The translations under genes and the position numbers were made by a program. Positions 18,094-24,675 of a stretch of 56,700 nt of DNA are shown in pieces (within the stretch, counting starts at the first letter, position 1; each line of letters opens with the position of its first letter). The stretch is taken from assembly GCA_902778285.1 (NCBI GenBank), contig CACYXC010000002.1:1-56700 (forward strand), written 5' to 3'. This DNA is from Oscillospiraceae bacterium. Its GTDB lineage: Bacteria > Bacillota > Clostridia > Oscillospirales > Oscillospiraceae. The notes under the pieces are model-generated. The model did no database searches. It was not told the DNA's origin and saw nothing but the letters and a program-made list of their open reading frames with translations.

Positions 18094-18117
18094 CAAGACG
18101 GCAGATTGTGGTATAAT
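18090..18117 (+). promoter_or_regulatory. Strong promoter of the tRNA pair
   Basis: Consensus TTGACA at 18090-18095, 16-bp spacer and TATAAT at 18112-18117 with extended -10 TG at 18109-18110. The upstream gene's TGA stop (18091-18093) is embedded in the -35 hexamer. Confidence 0.92.
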
Positions 18118-18130
18118 CCAATCTGCTGAC

Positions 18131-18206
18131 GCGGGCATAGCTCATCCGGTAGAGCGCCACCTTGCCAAGGTGGAGGTAGCGAGTTCGAGCCTCGTTGCCC
18201 GCTCCA
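18131..18206 (+). tRNA. tRNA-Gly (anticodon GCC)
   Basis: 76 nt including encoded CCA. Acceptor GCGGGCA pairs with TGCCCGC; anticodon stem CCACC/GGTGG encloses the loop TTGCCAA, anticodon GCC; the T loop is TTCGAGC. It begins about 13 bases downstream of the -10 element. Confidence 0.96.
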
Positions 18207-18208
18207 TA

Positions 18209-18245
18209 CAGGCCTATCGCTTCGGCGATGGGCCTGCTTTTTTTC
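18209..18245 (+). terminator. Hairpin with T-run between the two tRNA genes
   Basis: CAGGCC at 18209-18214 and TCGC pair with GCGA and GGCCTG at 18231-18236 around a TTCG tetraloop, followed by about nine T. It looks like a true terminator, so tRNA-Leu may depend on read-through or on its own undetected promoter. Confidence 0.75.
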
Positions 18246-18251
18246 ATATCT

Positions 18252-18334
18252 GCGGGTATGGTGGAATTGGCAGACACGCTGGATTTAGGTTCCAGTGGGC
18301 AACCGTGCAGGTTCAAGTCCTGTTACCCGCACCA
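18252..18334 (+). tRNA. tRNA-Leu (anticodon TAG)
   Basis: 83 nt including encoded CCA. Acceptor GCGGGTA pairs with TACCCGC; anticodon stem CTGGA/TCCAG encloses TTTAGGT, anticodon TAG; the long variable arm (TGGGCAACCGTG) is typical of a class II tRNA; the T loop is TTCAAGT. A lower-GC accessory block begins right after it. Confidence 0.96.
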
Positions 18335-18338
18335 TAAT

Positions 18339-18397
18339 GAAGCGGTTACCGATTTTGAACAAAATTATCAGAATCGATAACCGCTTCGCTCGTTTTT
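18339..18397 (+). terminator. Terminator-like hairpin after tRNA-Leu
   Basis: GAAGCGGTTA at 18339-18348 pairs with TAACCGCTTC at 18378-18387, extended by CGATT/AATCG, and is followed by TTTTT at 18392-18396. The loop is long (about 20 nt). Confidence 0.7.
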
Positions 18398-18509
18398 CCT
18401 TGATATTACTGGCTTTTTTGATATATACTATTGTCAGTGCTAAAACGAAACTTTTCAAATCCGCATATATAAAAAAACATGCCGGCAACTTTATATCAAC
18501 CGGCTATTA

Positions 18510-18908
18510 TCATTTTCTTCCCCAATAATTTGCTTCAAATTGTACTGGGGATTGATACTTGAGAGACGAATGTACTCTTTTGTTATTATAATAATAAATA
18601 TAACTGTCAACAGACTCCATGAAGTCATGTGCGCTCCTACACTGATGGCGATATAGTTCTTCTTTTTTGATGGTTGAAAAGAACGATTCAGCGACAGCAT
18701 TATCACACGGCCTTCCTTTGGCCGATAAAGACTGTTGCATTCCATTCCTCTTCAGAAGGCAGACAAACGATTTGGCAACATACTGTCCACCGTGGTCAGA
18801 ATGGAACACCAAACCTTTCTCTGGGTTTCTATATTCAAGTGCTTTCTTCACTGCACTGGAAACGAGTTGTTTTGATTGCCGTTGGGAAACGGTATAACCA
18901 ACTACCAT
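18510..18908 (-). pseudogene. IS3-family transposase OrfB, C-terminal remnant
   Basis: 132 residues corresponding to the C-terminal half of an IS3/IS150-type integrase core. The second catalytic Asp (FHSDHGGQY), the Glu (AESFFSTIKKEE) and the ending YYNNKRVHSSLKYQSPVQF are clear. The first catalytic Asp and the whole OrfA plus N-terminal OrfB are missing. Similarity stops abruptly at about 18908, next to the MerR promoter. It cannot encode an active enzyme. No convincing inverted-repeat ends could be placed. It marks a rearrangement junction on the left side of the accessory block. Confidence 0.88.
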
Positions 18909-18922
18909 TTCTATATTAAAGC

Positions 18923-18953
18923 TTGACTCTGTAGTACTACAATCCTGTAAGAT
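18923..18953 (+). promoter_or_regulatory. MerR-type promoter and operator
   Basis: TTGACT at 18923-18928 and TAAGAT at 18948-18953 are separated by 19 bp, the over-long spacer characteristic of MerR-activated promoters. Between them lies the perfect palindrome TGTAGTACTACA (18930-18941), the expected dimer site. Autoregulation of the following merR gene and its partner is inferred. Predicted transcription would begin near 18960, only about 7 bases before the start codon. Confidence 0.8.
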
Positions 18954-18966
18954 GGGGATATGAAAG

Positions 18967-19836
18967 ATGGAGAATAATTATTATCAGAGAAGCAAACTGG
19001 CAAATGTTCTCGGTATCAACAAAGAAACGCTGCGGTATTATGAGGATAAGCACATCATTGAGCCAAAACGTGATCCCAGTAACGGTTATCGTGCTTATGA
19101 CGGATATGATTGCCAGACCCTCATTTATCTGCGGATGCTGAGAGCATATGACTATTCTTTGGAAGATGCCACTTCGGCCAAGATCAGCTTCGGTGATAAA
19201 GCGTTTGAAGAAAAACTGCAGCAGAAGATCGCTCGCACTGAGGTCGAAATCCGTAAACTGAAAAGGGAGATGCAGCTCCTTGAAGATCTTCAGACGTTAT
19301 CACAGGCCTGGAGAGAAAACCGCTTCTTTATCCGTGTTGAAGAGTGGAACGAGGAGGTTTTCTTTCTTGAGCAATTGCATGGTTGGCTGCCGATCGTCGA
19401 TGAAGAGCGGAATCACAGCGTGAAGCTTCTGGCTGCTGAGCTTCCGATTTCTTTTTACGGGATGGTTTTAGACCGTAAGGCATGCGGAGATCAGATTCTG
19501 TCGTCTGACTGCAACGCGGATTCCAGCGGAATCTTCTGGCGGACTTCGGATTGTGATGTTTTACCGGAAAGTGTCCGCAACATCAAATGGGATCGCAAAT
19601 TCGGATGGAAAACGGTTCTGCATGGCGTTTTACAGTTCAGCAGAGACGATCCAGAGGAATTGATTGTGTTCAGGAAGATTCGTGAACTGTTGTCAAACGC
19701 AGATCTGGCTCAGGATTATGAGATTTCTTCCGATATTGCCGTAAGAATTCTGCCAGTCTCTTTACCATCGGCTGAAGAGTTTCTTGAAGTGATTATCCCC
19801 ATCGAAAAAAAGATTACGGAGGGTGAATCAGAATGA
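18967..19836 (+). CDS. MerR family transcriptional regulator
   Basis: 289 residues. Winged-helix MerR DNA-binding domain at residues 5-75 (KLANVLGINKETLRYYEDKHII ... GYRAYDGYDCQTLIYLRMLR, the canonical LRYYE motif). It is followed by a coiled coil (about 85-120) and a C-terminal 160-residue domain that may be a ligand-binding GyrI-like fold. The ligand is unknown. No metal-binding Cys cluster typical of CueR or MerR is evident. The gene overlaps the next by 4 bases (ATGA), so both form one unit behind the 19-bp-spacer promoter. Base composition is visibly more AT-rich than the flanking housekeeping genes. Confidence 0.9.
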   Translation: MENNYYQRSKLANVLGINKETLRYYEDKHIIEPKRDPSNGYRAYDGYDCQTLIYLRMLRAYDYSLEDATSAKISFGDKAFEEKLQQKIARTEVEIRKLKREMQLLEDLQTLSQAWRENRFFIRVEEWNEEVFFLEQLHGWLPIVDEERNHSVKLLAAELPISFYGMVLDRKACGDQILSSDCNADSSGIFWRTSDCDVLPESVRNIKWDRKFGWKTVLHGVLQFSRDDPEELIVFRKIRELLSNADLAQDYEISSDIAVRILPVSLPSAEEFLEVIIPIEKKITEGESE

Positions 19837-21803
19837 GAAAAGTATTGGCATTGCTGCTGACGGCTGTCATGCTGTTGTCATTATGCTGTGGGGTGGCAGG
19901 TGCAGAATCTACAGTGAAAGACGGCACTTATGAAGAAACTGTTTATGGAAACAACTTTACGATTCCGTTCAAAGTTGCGGTTACCTTCGAGAATAACGCC
20001 ATCACTGCAATTGAAGTGACTGACCGCGGTGGCGAATGGGCGGAATATGATGATTCCATTCTTCAGTCCGCGATAGACACCTTCATTCCGCGGATTATCG
20101 AGGCGCAGAGCATTGCTGTGGATGCAACGACCGGTGCGACACTGTCTTCTGCAGGTATTCGCAATGCTGTCCGCATGGCGATTGAAGAAGCCGGCGGTGA
20201 CGTGAAGGATTTCCAGATGAAGCCGGAAAAGAGCATGGAAACGGTTGTGATCGAGGGCTATGATGTCGTCGTTGTCGGCCTCGGTGCTTCCGGCGTCATG
20301 GCATACTGCAATGCCGCTGATGCCGGCGCAAGGGTTTTTGGCATTGATGCCGCGGCGAGAATTGGCGGTACATCCACGCAGACCAGCGGACCGATGGCTG
20401 TAAATCCCGCATCTGAAAGCGTGCAGAGTGGGGAGACTGTGGATGCAGAGGCTTTCAAAGCTCTCTGGAAGGAAGATACTGCCGGCGGTGCGAAGGACGA
20501 ACTGATCGATCTGATCGTGGACAGATCCGGTGAGACTCTCGACTATGCAATTAATGAGCTCGGATACTCGTTCTACCCGACCATGCCTTTCTTCTATCCT
20601 GATCTCGCGGTTTGGGCAACCTATAACTGTGAAGAGCAGTCGATCCACGATATGATGGTGAAAGCCATCGAAAGTCGCAAAGCACTGAACGATAAGAATG
20701 ACTACATGCTCGAACTGAAAGGGCATGAGATCCTCAAGGATGAGAATGGAGCGGTTGCCGGGGTAAAGGCTGTAGCCTATGATGGTACCACTTATGAAAT
20801 CCACGCGCCTTCCGTCATTCTTTGTACCGGCGGTTTCGGTGGAAACAGGGAGATGACGACGGAAGCTTACGGCTATCCGATCAGGCTGCACGGCATGTAT
20901 CAGAACGATGGTACAATGATAAAGGCGGCCATTGACGGCTTCAATGCCGGTACTTATTCCATGTCTTCAGCCGGCATGTGCCATTCGGGACGTACTGCTA
21001 ATCTGGTCCGGATCGAAGGCGTGACGCCCGGACATAATAAGGCTCTTTCTGCGATCGCAAACAACTATGATATTCTGGCCGTCAATGAAAATGGCGTGCG
21101 TTTTGCAAATGAAGCAGGCAGCATGACGGTTGCAGAAAATTACTGGCGTGGCGGAACAGAGTATTATTATGCGATCGTTGATCAGGCTTACATGGACGAT
21201 CTGAAAGAAAATGGATTTGACAGCGTGTATATGATGATCAATACTCAGGATTTCTCCGATTCCGCGTGGTATCCGTTTATTTCCGAAAATAATGAGTACG
21301 CGCTCCTCGAGAACGATCCGATCACGGATATGGATGCGTTGATCGAAGGCTCTATCGCGGCAAAGAATCTGTATAAGGCAAGTACGGTCGCAGAACTGGC
21401 CGAGTTGATCGGTGCGACAGAACTGAGTGCTTCGGTTGATGCGTACAACGCCTCCTGCGAGAGTGGTGAAGATACAGAATTCGGCAAGGGCGCGGAATTC
21501 CTGAGGAAAATCGATGAAGCCAGCGGTGCTGTCTATGCCATCAAGGCCGCACCTTATTGCTATAGTACCAACGGTGCACTGGATGTCAATGTGAACATCG
21601 AGGTGCTGGATGCTGACGGTAATGTGATCCCCGGCCTGTATGCGTGCGGCACGGATTCCATAGGAGTCTTGTTTACGGAAGAGACCGGCTACATTGACTA
21701 CGGTGGTGTTGCTCATGGCTGGTGCTTTACGTCCGGCAGGATCGCAGGTGAGAATGCCGCTGCGTATGGCATGCGGATGAACGAGACGGCAGAAGCTGCA
21801 TAA
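19833..21803 (+). CDS. Secreted FMN-binding FAD-dependent reductase (flavocytochrome c/fumarate reductase-like)
   Basis: 656 residues. Signal peptide 1-24 (cleavage after AGA). FMN-binding domain at about 28-115 with the flavinylation motif D97-A-T-T-G-A-T103, where ApbE would attach FMN to the final Thr. FAD_binding_2 domain from about 140 (VVVVGLGASG; TQTSGPM; ILCTGGFGGN; C-terminal YACGTDSIG and GYIDYGGVAHGWCFTSGRIAG). No haem-binding CxxCH motif. Relatives reduce fumarate, urocanate, cinnamates and similar acceptors outside the cell, often fed by flavin-based extracellular electron transfer. The substrate is not predictable; the co-encoded MerR suggests substrate induction. ATGA overlap with merR. 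Confidence 0.92.
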   Translation: MRKVLALLLTAVMLLSLCCGVAGAESTVKDGTYEETVYGNNFTIPFKVAVTFENNAITAIEVTDRGGEWAEYDDSILQSAIDTFIPRIIEAQSIAVDATTGATLSSAGIRNAVRMAIEEAGGDVKDFQMKPEKSMETVVIEGYDVVVVGLGASGVMAYCNAADAGARVFGIDAAARIGGTSTQTSGPMAVNPASESVQSGETVDAEAFKALWKEDTAGGAKDELIDLIVDRSGETLDYAINELGYSFYPTMPFFYPDLAVWATYNCEEQSIHDMMVKAIESRKALNDKNDYMLELKGHEILKDENGAVAGVKAVAYDGTTYEIHAPSVILCTGGFGGNREMTTEAYGYPIRLHGMYQNDGTMIKAAIDGFNAGTYSMSSAGMCHSGRTANLVRIEGVTPGHNKALSAIANNYDILAVNENGVRFANEAGSMTVAENYWRGGTEYYYAIVDQAYMDDLKENGFDSVYMMINTQDFSDSAWYPFISENNEYALLENDPITDMDALIEGSIAAKNLYKASTVAELAELIGATELSASVDAYNASCESGEDTEFGKGAEFLRKIDEASGAVYAIKAAPYCYSTNGALDVNVNIEVLDADGNVIPGLYACGTDSIGVLFTEETGYIDYGGVAHGWCFTSGRIAGENAAAYGMRMNETAEAA

Positions 21804-21903
21804 AACCTGTTTTGCGCAGGTTATAAGTAAGCGCTCAACAATCACCCGCCAATCGAGTAGGAGGGGCTGAGTCAGCCCCGACCTTGAAGCGGTTCCCTGA
21901 TAA

Positions 21904-21973
21904 TGCAACCCGCCTCAAAAAATGCATCCGGCTTCTTCAAAAGTGAAACCGGACTCATCGGATTTGAAACTCG
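21904..21973. repeat. Degenerate ~21-nt tandem repeats, transposon-end-like
   Basis: Three and a half imperfect units, TGCAACCCGCCTC (21904), TGCATCCGGCTTC (21923), TGAAACCGGACTC (21944) and TGAAACTCG (21965), spaced 19-21 bases. Multiple terminal repeats of this kind are known at the ends of IS21-family elements, but no istA/istB genes are present, so at most a solitary end remains. Upstream lies a small hairpin (GGGGCTG/CAGCCCC, about 21863-21880). Confidence 0.45.
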
Positions 21974-22033
21974 TTTTCTCCTGTGGTTTCATTTTGCTGG
22001 TCGCATTCTATCATTTTCAAATTACTAAGCCAC

Positions 22034-22127
22034 GTCAAAACAAGGCCGCAAGGTCATGTGGCGGCACAAGCACCGCCACATCGACCGGCGGCCTTGCTTC
22101 TATCGTTTCCGATCGTCATGTTTTGAC
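22034..22127. repeat. Nested inverted repeat, 94 bp
   Basis: Outer arms GTCAAAACA (22034-22042) and TGTTTTGAC (22119-22127) are perfect complements. Inside, CAAGGCCGC (22041-22049), GGTC (22052-22055) and ATGTGGCGG (22056-22064) pair with CCGCCACAT (22073-22081), GACC (22083-22086) and GCGGCCTTG (22088-22096) around an 8-nt loop, with only three unpaired bulge positions. No T-run follows, so it is not an obvious terminator. A small mobile-element remnant is one explanation. Confidence 0.6.
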
Positions 22128-22155
22128 TGTCCCGTAAGAGTTTACAATTTGTTTA

Positions 22156-22184
22156 TTGACAAATCTCAAAAACAAGAGTAAAAT
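22156..22184 (+). promoter_or_regulatory. Consensus promoter of a non-coding transcript
   Basis: TTGACA at 22156-22161, 17-bp spacer, TAAAAT at 22179-22184. There is no open reading frame of any substance downstream until after a terminator at 22437-22472. Confidence 0.85.
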
Positions 22185-22190
22185 CCGCGG

Positions 22191-22472
22191 TACTGGAGAT
22201 GGGCGGCATCCCATCGGTGTGATCGGCACCTTAACCCGCAGAGCATGACCAGTTTACTTGCGAGCCGCCGGCGGCTTGGCAGCCGGACGTTGGGCGGGCA
22301 ACAATCGTCAGAAACAATCCACTCACCACTATTTGACGAGCAACCGATTTTGACCTCCTGCAGGCAAAGCGCGCCCCCTGCATCTGGCGGTCACGGCACA
22401 TCCACTATTGATATCTAACATCATACGGATTGCTAAAGGCTCCTTCCTGCAATGCGGAGGGAGCCTTTTTTT
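22191..22472 (+). ncRNA. Candidate structured non-coding RNA (~280 nt)
   Basis: Bounded by a consensus promoter and a strong terminator, with no coding frame. The 5' domain is closed by ACTGG (22192-22196) with CCAGT (22249-22253), and contains hairpins GATGGG/CCCATC (22198-22203/22210-22215) and GGTG/CACC (22216-22219/22227-22230). A middle domain has alternative pairings CGGCT-TGGC-AGCCG near 22272-22285 and GTTG-GGCGGG-CAAC near 22289-22302. The 3' domain has TGACC plus TGCAGG paired to CCTGCA plus GGTCA (22351-22393). Size, context-independence and structure bring to mind the clostridial raiA-motif RNA, but I cannot verify that from memory; a covariance-model search would decide. Confidence 0.65.
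22437..22472 (+). terminator. Strong intrinsic terminator of the ncRNA
   Basis: AGGCTCC (22437-22443) pairs with GGAGCCT (22460-22466), extended inward by TTCC/GGAG, followed by seven T (22466-22472). The following 246 bases up to 22718 hold no feature I can name. Confidence 0.92.
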
Positions 22473-22718
22473 GCGCGAAGTCAAAAAGGATTGGAACCAC
22501 AGTCAGCAGCACCACTGTCACGAACAGGCGATTCGGCCCATCGGAGCGGCGATGCTTCTTATGGGCAGGTATCGGGACTATTCGCGTTCGAGCGGACGTA
22601 CAGAATCCGGAGACCTATGGACGGAGAATCGGGTCAGAGACCTGTATCGAACTTGACAGATATGGTATCGTAATTATAGAAGCTGAAAAAACAGAATTAC
22701 TTGATGGGAGAGATTCTT

Positions 22719-23804
22719 GTGCCGTTTCAAATCCTTCGAAACGATATTACTAAGGTCGAAGCGGACGCCATAGCCAACACCGCCAATCCGGAGCCCGTGA
22801 TCGGCGGCGGAACGGATTACGCCATTCATAAAGCGGCCGGGCCCGAGCTGCTCGAGGCGCGGAAACAGATCGGTGAGATCTGCACGGGGCAAGCTGCAGC
22901 TACGCCGGGTTATCGGCTTCCTGCGAAGTATGTATTGCATACCGTCAGCCCTGCATGGATTGACGGTCAGCACCATGAAGAGGAAGACCTGCGCAAGGCC
23001 TATGACGCCGCCCTGCAGTTGGCAGATAAGCTGGAATGCAAATCCGTGGCATTTCCGCTCATGGCAGCAGGCACCTATGGCTTTCCTCACGATATTGCGC
23101 TGTCTACAGCAATCCGGGCATTTACGGATTTTCTGATGGATCACGAGATACAGATCTATCTTGTGCTGTTCAACGCAAAAGCATTTGGTATAGCCGGCTC
23201 CATCTTCGACGACCTGAAAAGCTACATTGATGACAACTATGTCAGGGAGAGAACAGAAGAAGAGTATCAGATCGATGCGTTTCAAAGACCGGGCTTCTCC
23301 GCGGCGCGCCGGAGCAGGGTGGAGTTTCAGCGCCGCCGCAGGGAGAGAGAACGCGACAGGCAGGATTCCTGTGAGGGCAGCATCCTTCAGGCACCGATGG
23401 CAGATTCTTTGCCCTATGAAAGCTCCTCGTTGGATGATTTTCTTAAGCAGCGCGAAAAAACGTTCTCGGAGTATCTGCTGGATCTGCTGAAGGAGCGAAA
23501 CGGCAAAGACTCCGAAGTGTACAAAAGAGCGGAAGTCAGCAGGCAGCTGTTCAGCAAAATTCTTAACACTCCCGACTATCAGCCAACCAAAAGTACAGCC
23601 ATCCAGATCGCTCTGGGGCTGCAGTTGGATCTGGCGCAGACACAGAAGCTGCTTGCCAAAGCCGGCTACGCTTTGACGCGGAGCAGCAGGGCTGACCTGG
23701 TTGTACAGTATTATATTGAGCGTAAGATTTACAGCGTGACATTCATCAACGCTGCTCTGGACGACTGCGGCCTGCCGCTTTTGAAGACGGGATTCAGAGC
23801 GTGA
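22719..23804 (+). CDS. Macro domain protein with C-terminal helix-turn-helix-like region
   Basis: 361 residues from the GTG at 22719, chosen because GGGAGAG lies 6 bases upstream and the macro domain then begins at its usual place (PFQILRNDITKVEADAIANTAN). The macro domain (about 1-160) has NTAN, GGGTDYAIHKAAG and GTYGFP, the ADP-ribose-binding loops. A very basic linker follows (RRSRVEFQRRRRERERDR). Residues about 240-355 are helical and resemble an XRE-type HTH (RAEVSRQLFSKILNTPD ... TAIQIALGLQLDLAQTQKLL). It would bind or hydrolyse ADP-ribose adducts; the HTH suggests regulation or nucleic-acid targeting. A vWA gene follows. Confidence 0.88.
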   Translation: MPFQILRNDITKVEADAIANTANPEPVIGGGTDYAIHKAAGPELLEARKQIGEICTGQAAATPGYRLPAKYVLHTVSPAWIDGQHHEEEDLRKAYDAALQLADKLECKSVAFPLMAAGTYGFPHDIALSTAIRAFTDFLMDHEIQIYLVLFNAKAFGIAGSIFDDLKSYIDDNYVRERTEEEYQIDAFQRPGFSAARRSRVEFQRRRRERERDRQDSCEGSILQAPMADSLPYESSSLDDFLKQREKTFSEYLLDLLKERNGKDSEVYKRAEVSRQLFSKILNTPDYQPTKSTAIQIALGLQLDLAQTQKLLAKAGYALTRSSRADLVVQYYIERKIYSVTFINAALDDCGLPLLKTGFRA

Positions 23805-23830
23805 AAATGTCAACTCGGAATTGACCAACC

Positions 23831-23875
23831 CCCCTTTCCTTTGCGGTATCCTATGACCACAACAAAGGAAAGGGG
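23831..23875 (+). promoter_or_regulatory. Hairpin that sequesters the ribosome site of the vWA gene
   Basis: CCCCTTTCCTTTG (23831-23843) is perfectly complementary to CAAAGGAAAGGGG (23863-23875), 13 bp around a 19-nt loop. The 3' arm is the only Shine-Dalgarno-like sequence for the ATG at 23884. In a read-through transcript from the macro gene the site would be hidden. TTGACC at 23821 and TATCCT at 23847 could form a poor promoter (20-bp spacer) whose transcript would lack the 5' arm. Confidence 0.6.
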
Positions 23876-23883
23876 TTTGTTTT

Positions 23884-24531
23884 ATGAACAACAATCTGAC
23901 AGAAATCGTATTCATCCTCGACCGCAGCGGTTCCATGGCGGGACTCGAGGGCGACACCATCGGCGGATTCAACGCGATGGTGGAAAAGCAGAAAAAGGAA
24001 GCCGGAGAAGCGCTTCTCTCTACGGTCCTGTTCTCCGACGGCAGTTATGTGCTCTATGACCGCGCAGACATTCAGAAAGTTGAGCCGATGACGGAACAGC
24101 AGTATCAGGTCGGCGGTTGCACAGCCCTGCTGGATGCGATCGGCGGTGCCGTCCACCATATCGCGAACGTGCACAAGTATGCGAGAGAAGAGGATCGTCC
24201 GGGCAAGACGATCTTTGTGATCACCACGGACGGGATGGAAAATGCCAGCCGCGCCTATACCTATCACGAGGTCCGGCGGATGGTGAAACACGAGCAGGAA
24301 AAGTATGGCTGGGAGTTTTTGTTCCTCGGAGCGAACATGGATGCCATCACTGCCGCCGAAAGCTTCGGTATCAGAGCAGATCGCGCGGTGCGGTATAAAC
24401 GCGACAGCGCCGGTACGGAGCTGAACTATTCGGTCGTCAGCGAAACAGTGGCCAGGGTTCGCAGATGTGAGAAGATCAGCCCCGACTGGAGCGCGCCGAT
24501 CGAAGCCGACGTCAGGAAGCGCGGAAAGTAA
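23884..24531 (+). CDS. von Willebrand factor A domain protein
   Basis: 215 residues, essentially a single vWA domain, cytoplasmic (no signal or membrane helix). The metal-ion-dependent adhesion site is complete: DRSGSM (Asp13, Ser15, Ser17), the Thr in GGCTALLDAIG, and the Asp in TTDGMEN. Similar stand-alone vWA proteins occur in the TerY group of stress or phage-response clusters. Here the only partner is the macro-domain gene 79 bases upstream. Role inferred: metal-dependent scaffold for protein assembly. Function not known. Confidence 0.88.
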   Translation: MNNNLTEIVFILDRSGSMAGLEGDTIGGFNAMVEKQKKEAGEALLSTVLFSDGSYVLYDRADIQKVEPMTEQQYQVGGCTALLDAIGGAVHHIANVHKYAREEDRPGKTIFVITTDGMENASRAYTYHEVRRMVKHEQEKYGWEFLFLGANMDAITAAESFGIRADRAVRYKRDSAGTELNYSVVSETVARVRRCEKISPDWSAPIEADVRKRGK

Positions 24532-24574
24532 TAAGTGAAAAGAAGTGTCGTATCAGTTTCCTGAATGAATGACA

Positions 24575-24605
24575 GCAGCCGTGAGGCATCATGCCTCACG
24601 GCTGC
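24575..24605. terminator. Perfect 15-bp hairpin between convergent genes
   Basis: GCAGCCGTGAGGCAT (24575-24589) and ATGCCTCACGGCTGC (24591-24605). It probably ends transcription of the vWA gene, although the T-rich tract (GTTTTTC) starts only about 11 bases later. Confidence 0.6.
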
Positions 24606-24675
24606 ATTTGCGTCAGTTTTTCTATGCGTCAGCTATTCAGGAGAGCGCCTTGTGATTGACGGTACGGCGAATTGC

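Noticed and set aside
18311-18334. attL of an integrated element at the tRNA-Leu 3' end
   Set aside because: No second copy of the tRNA 3' segment and no integrase gene found within the window.
22191-22472. Riboswitch controlling the macro-domain gene
   Set aside because: A complete strong terminator and a further 246 bases separate it from the macro gene, so a stand-alone RNA fits better; no known aptamer core recognised.
24575-24605. Transposon end
   Set aside because: The 15-bp perfect palindrome lies at a convergent gene junction and is most simply a terminator hairpin.
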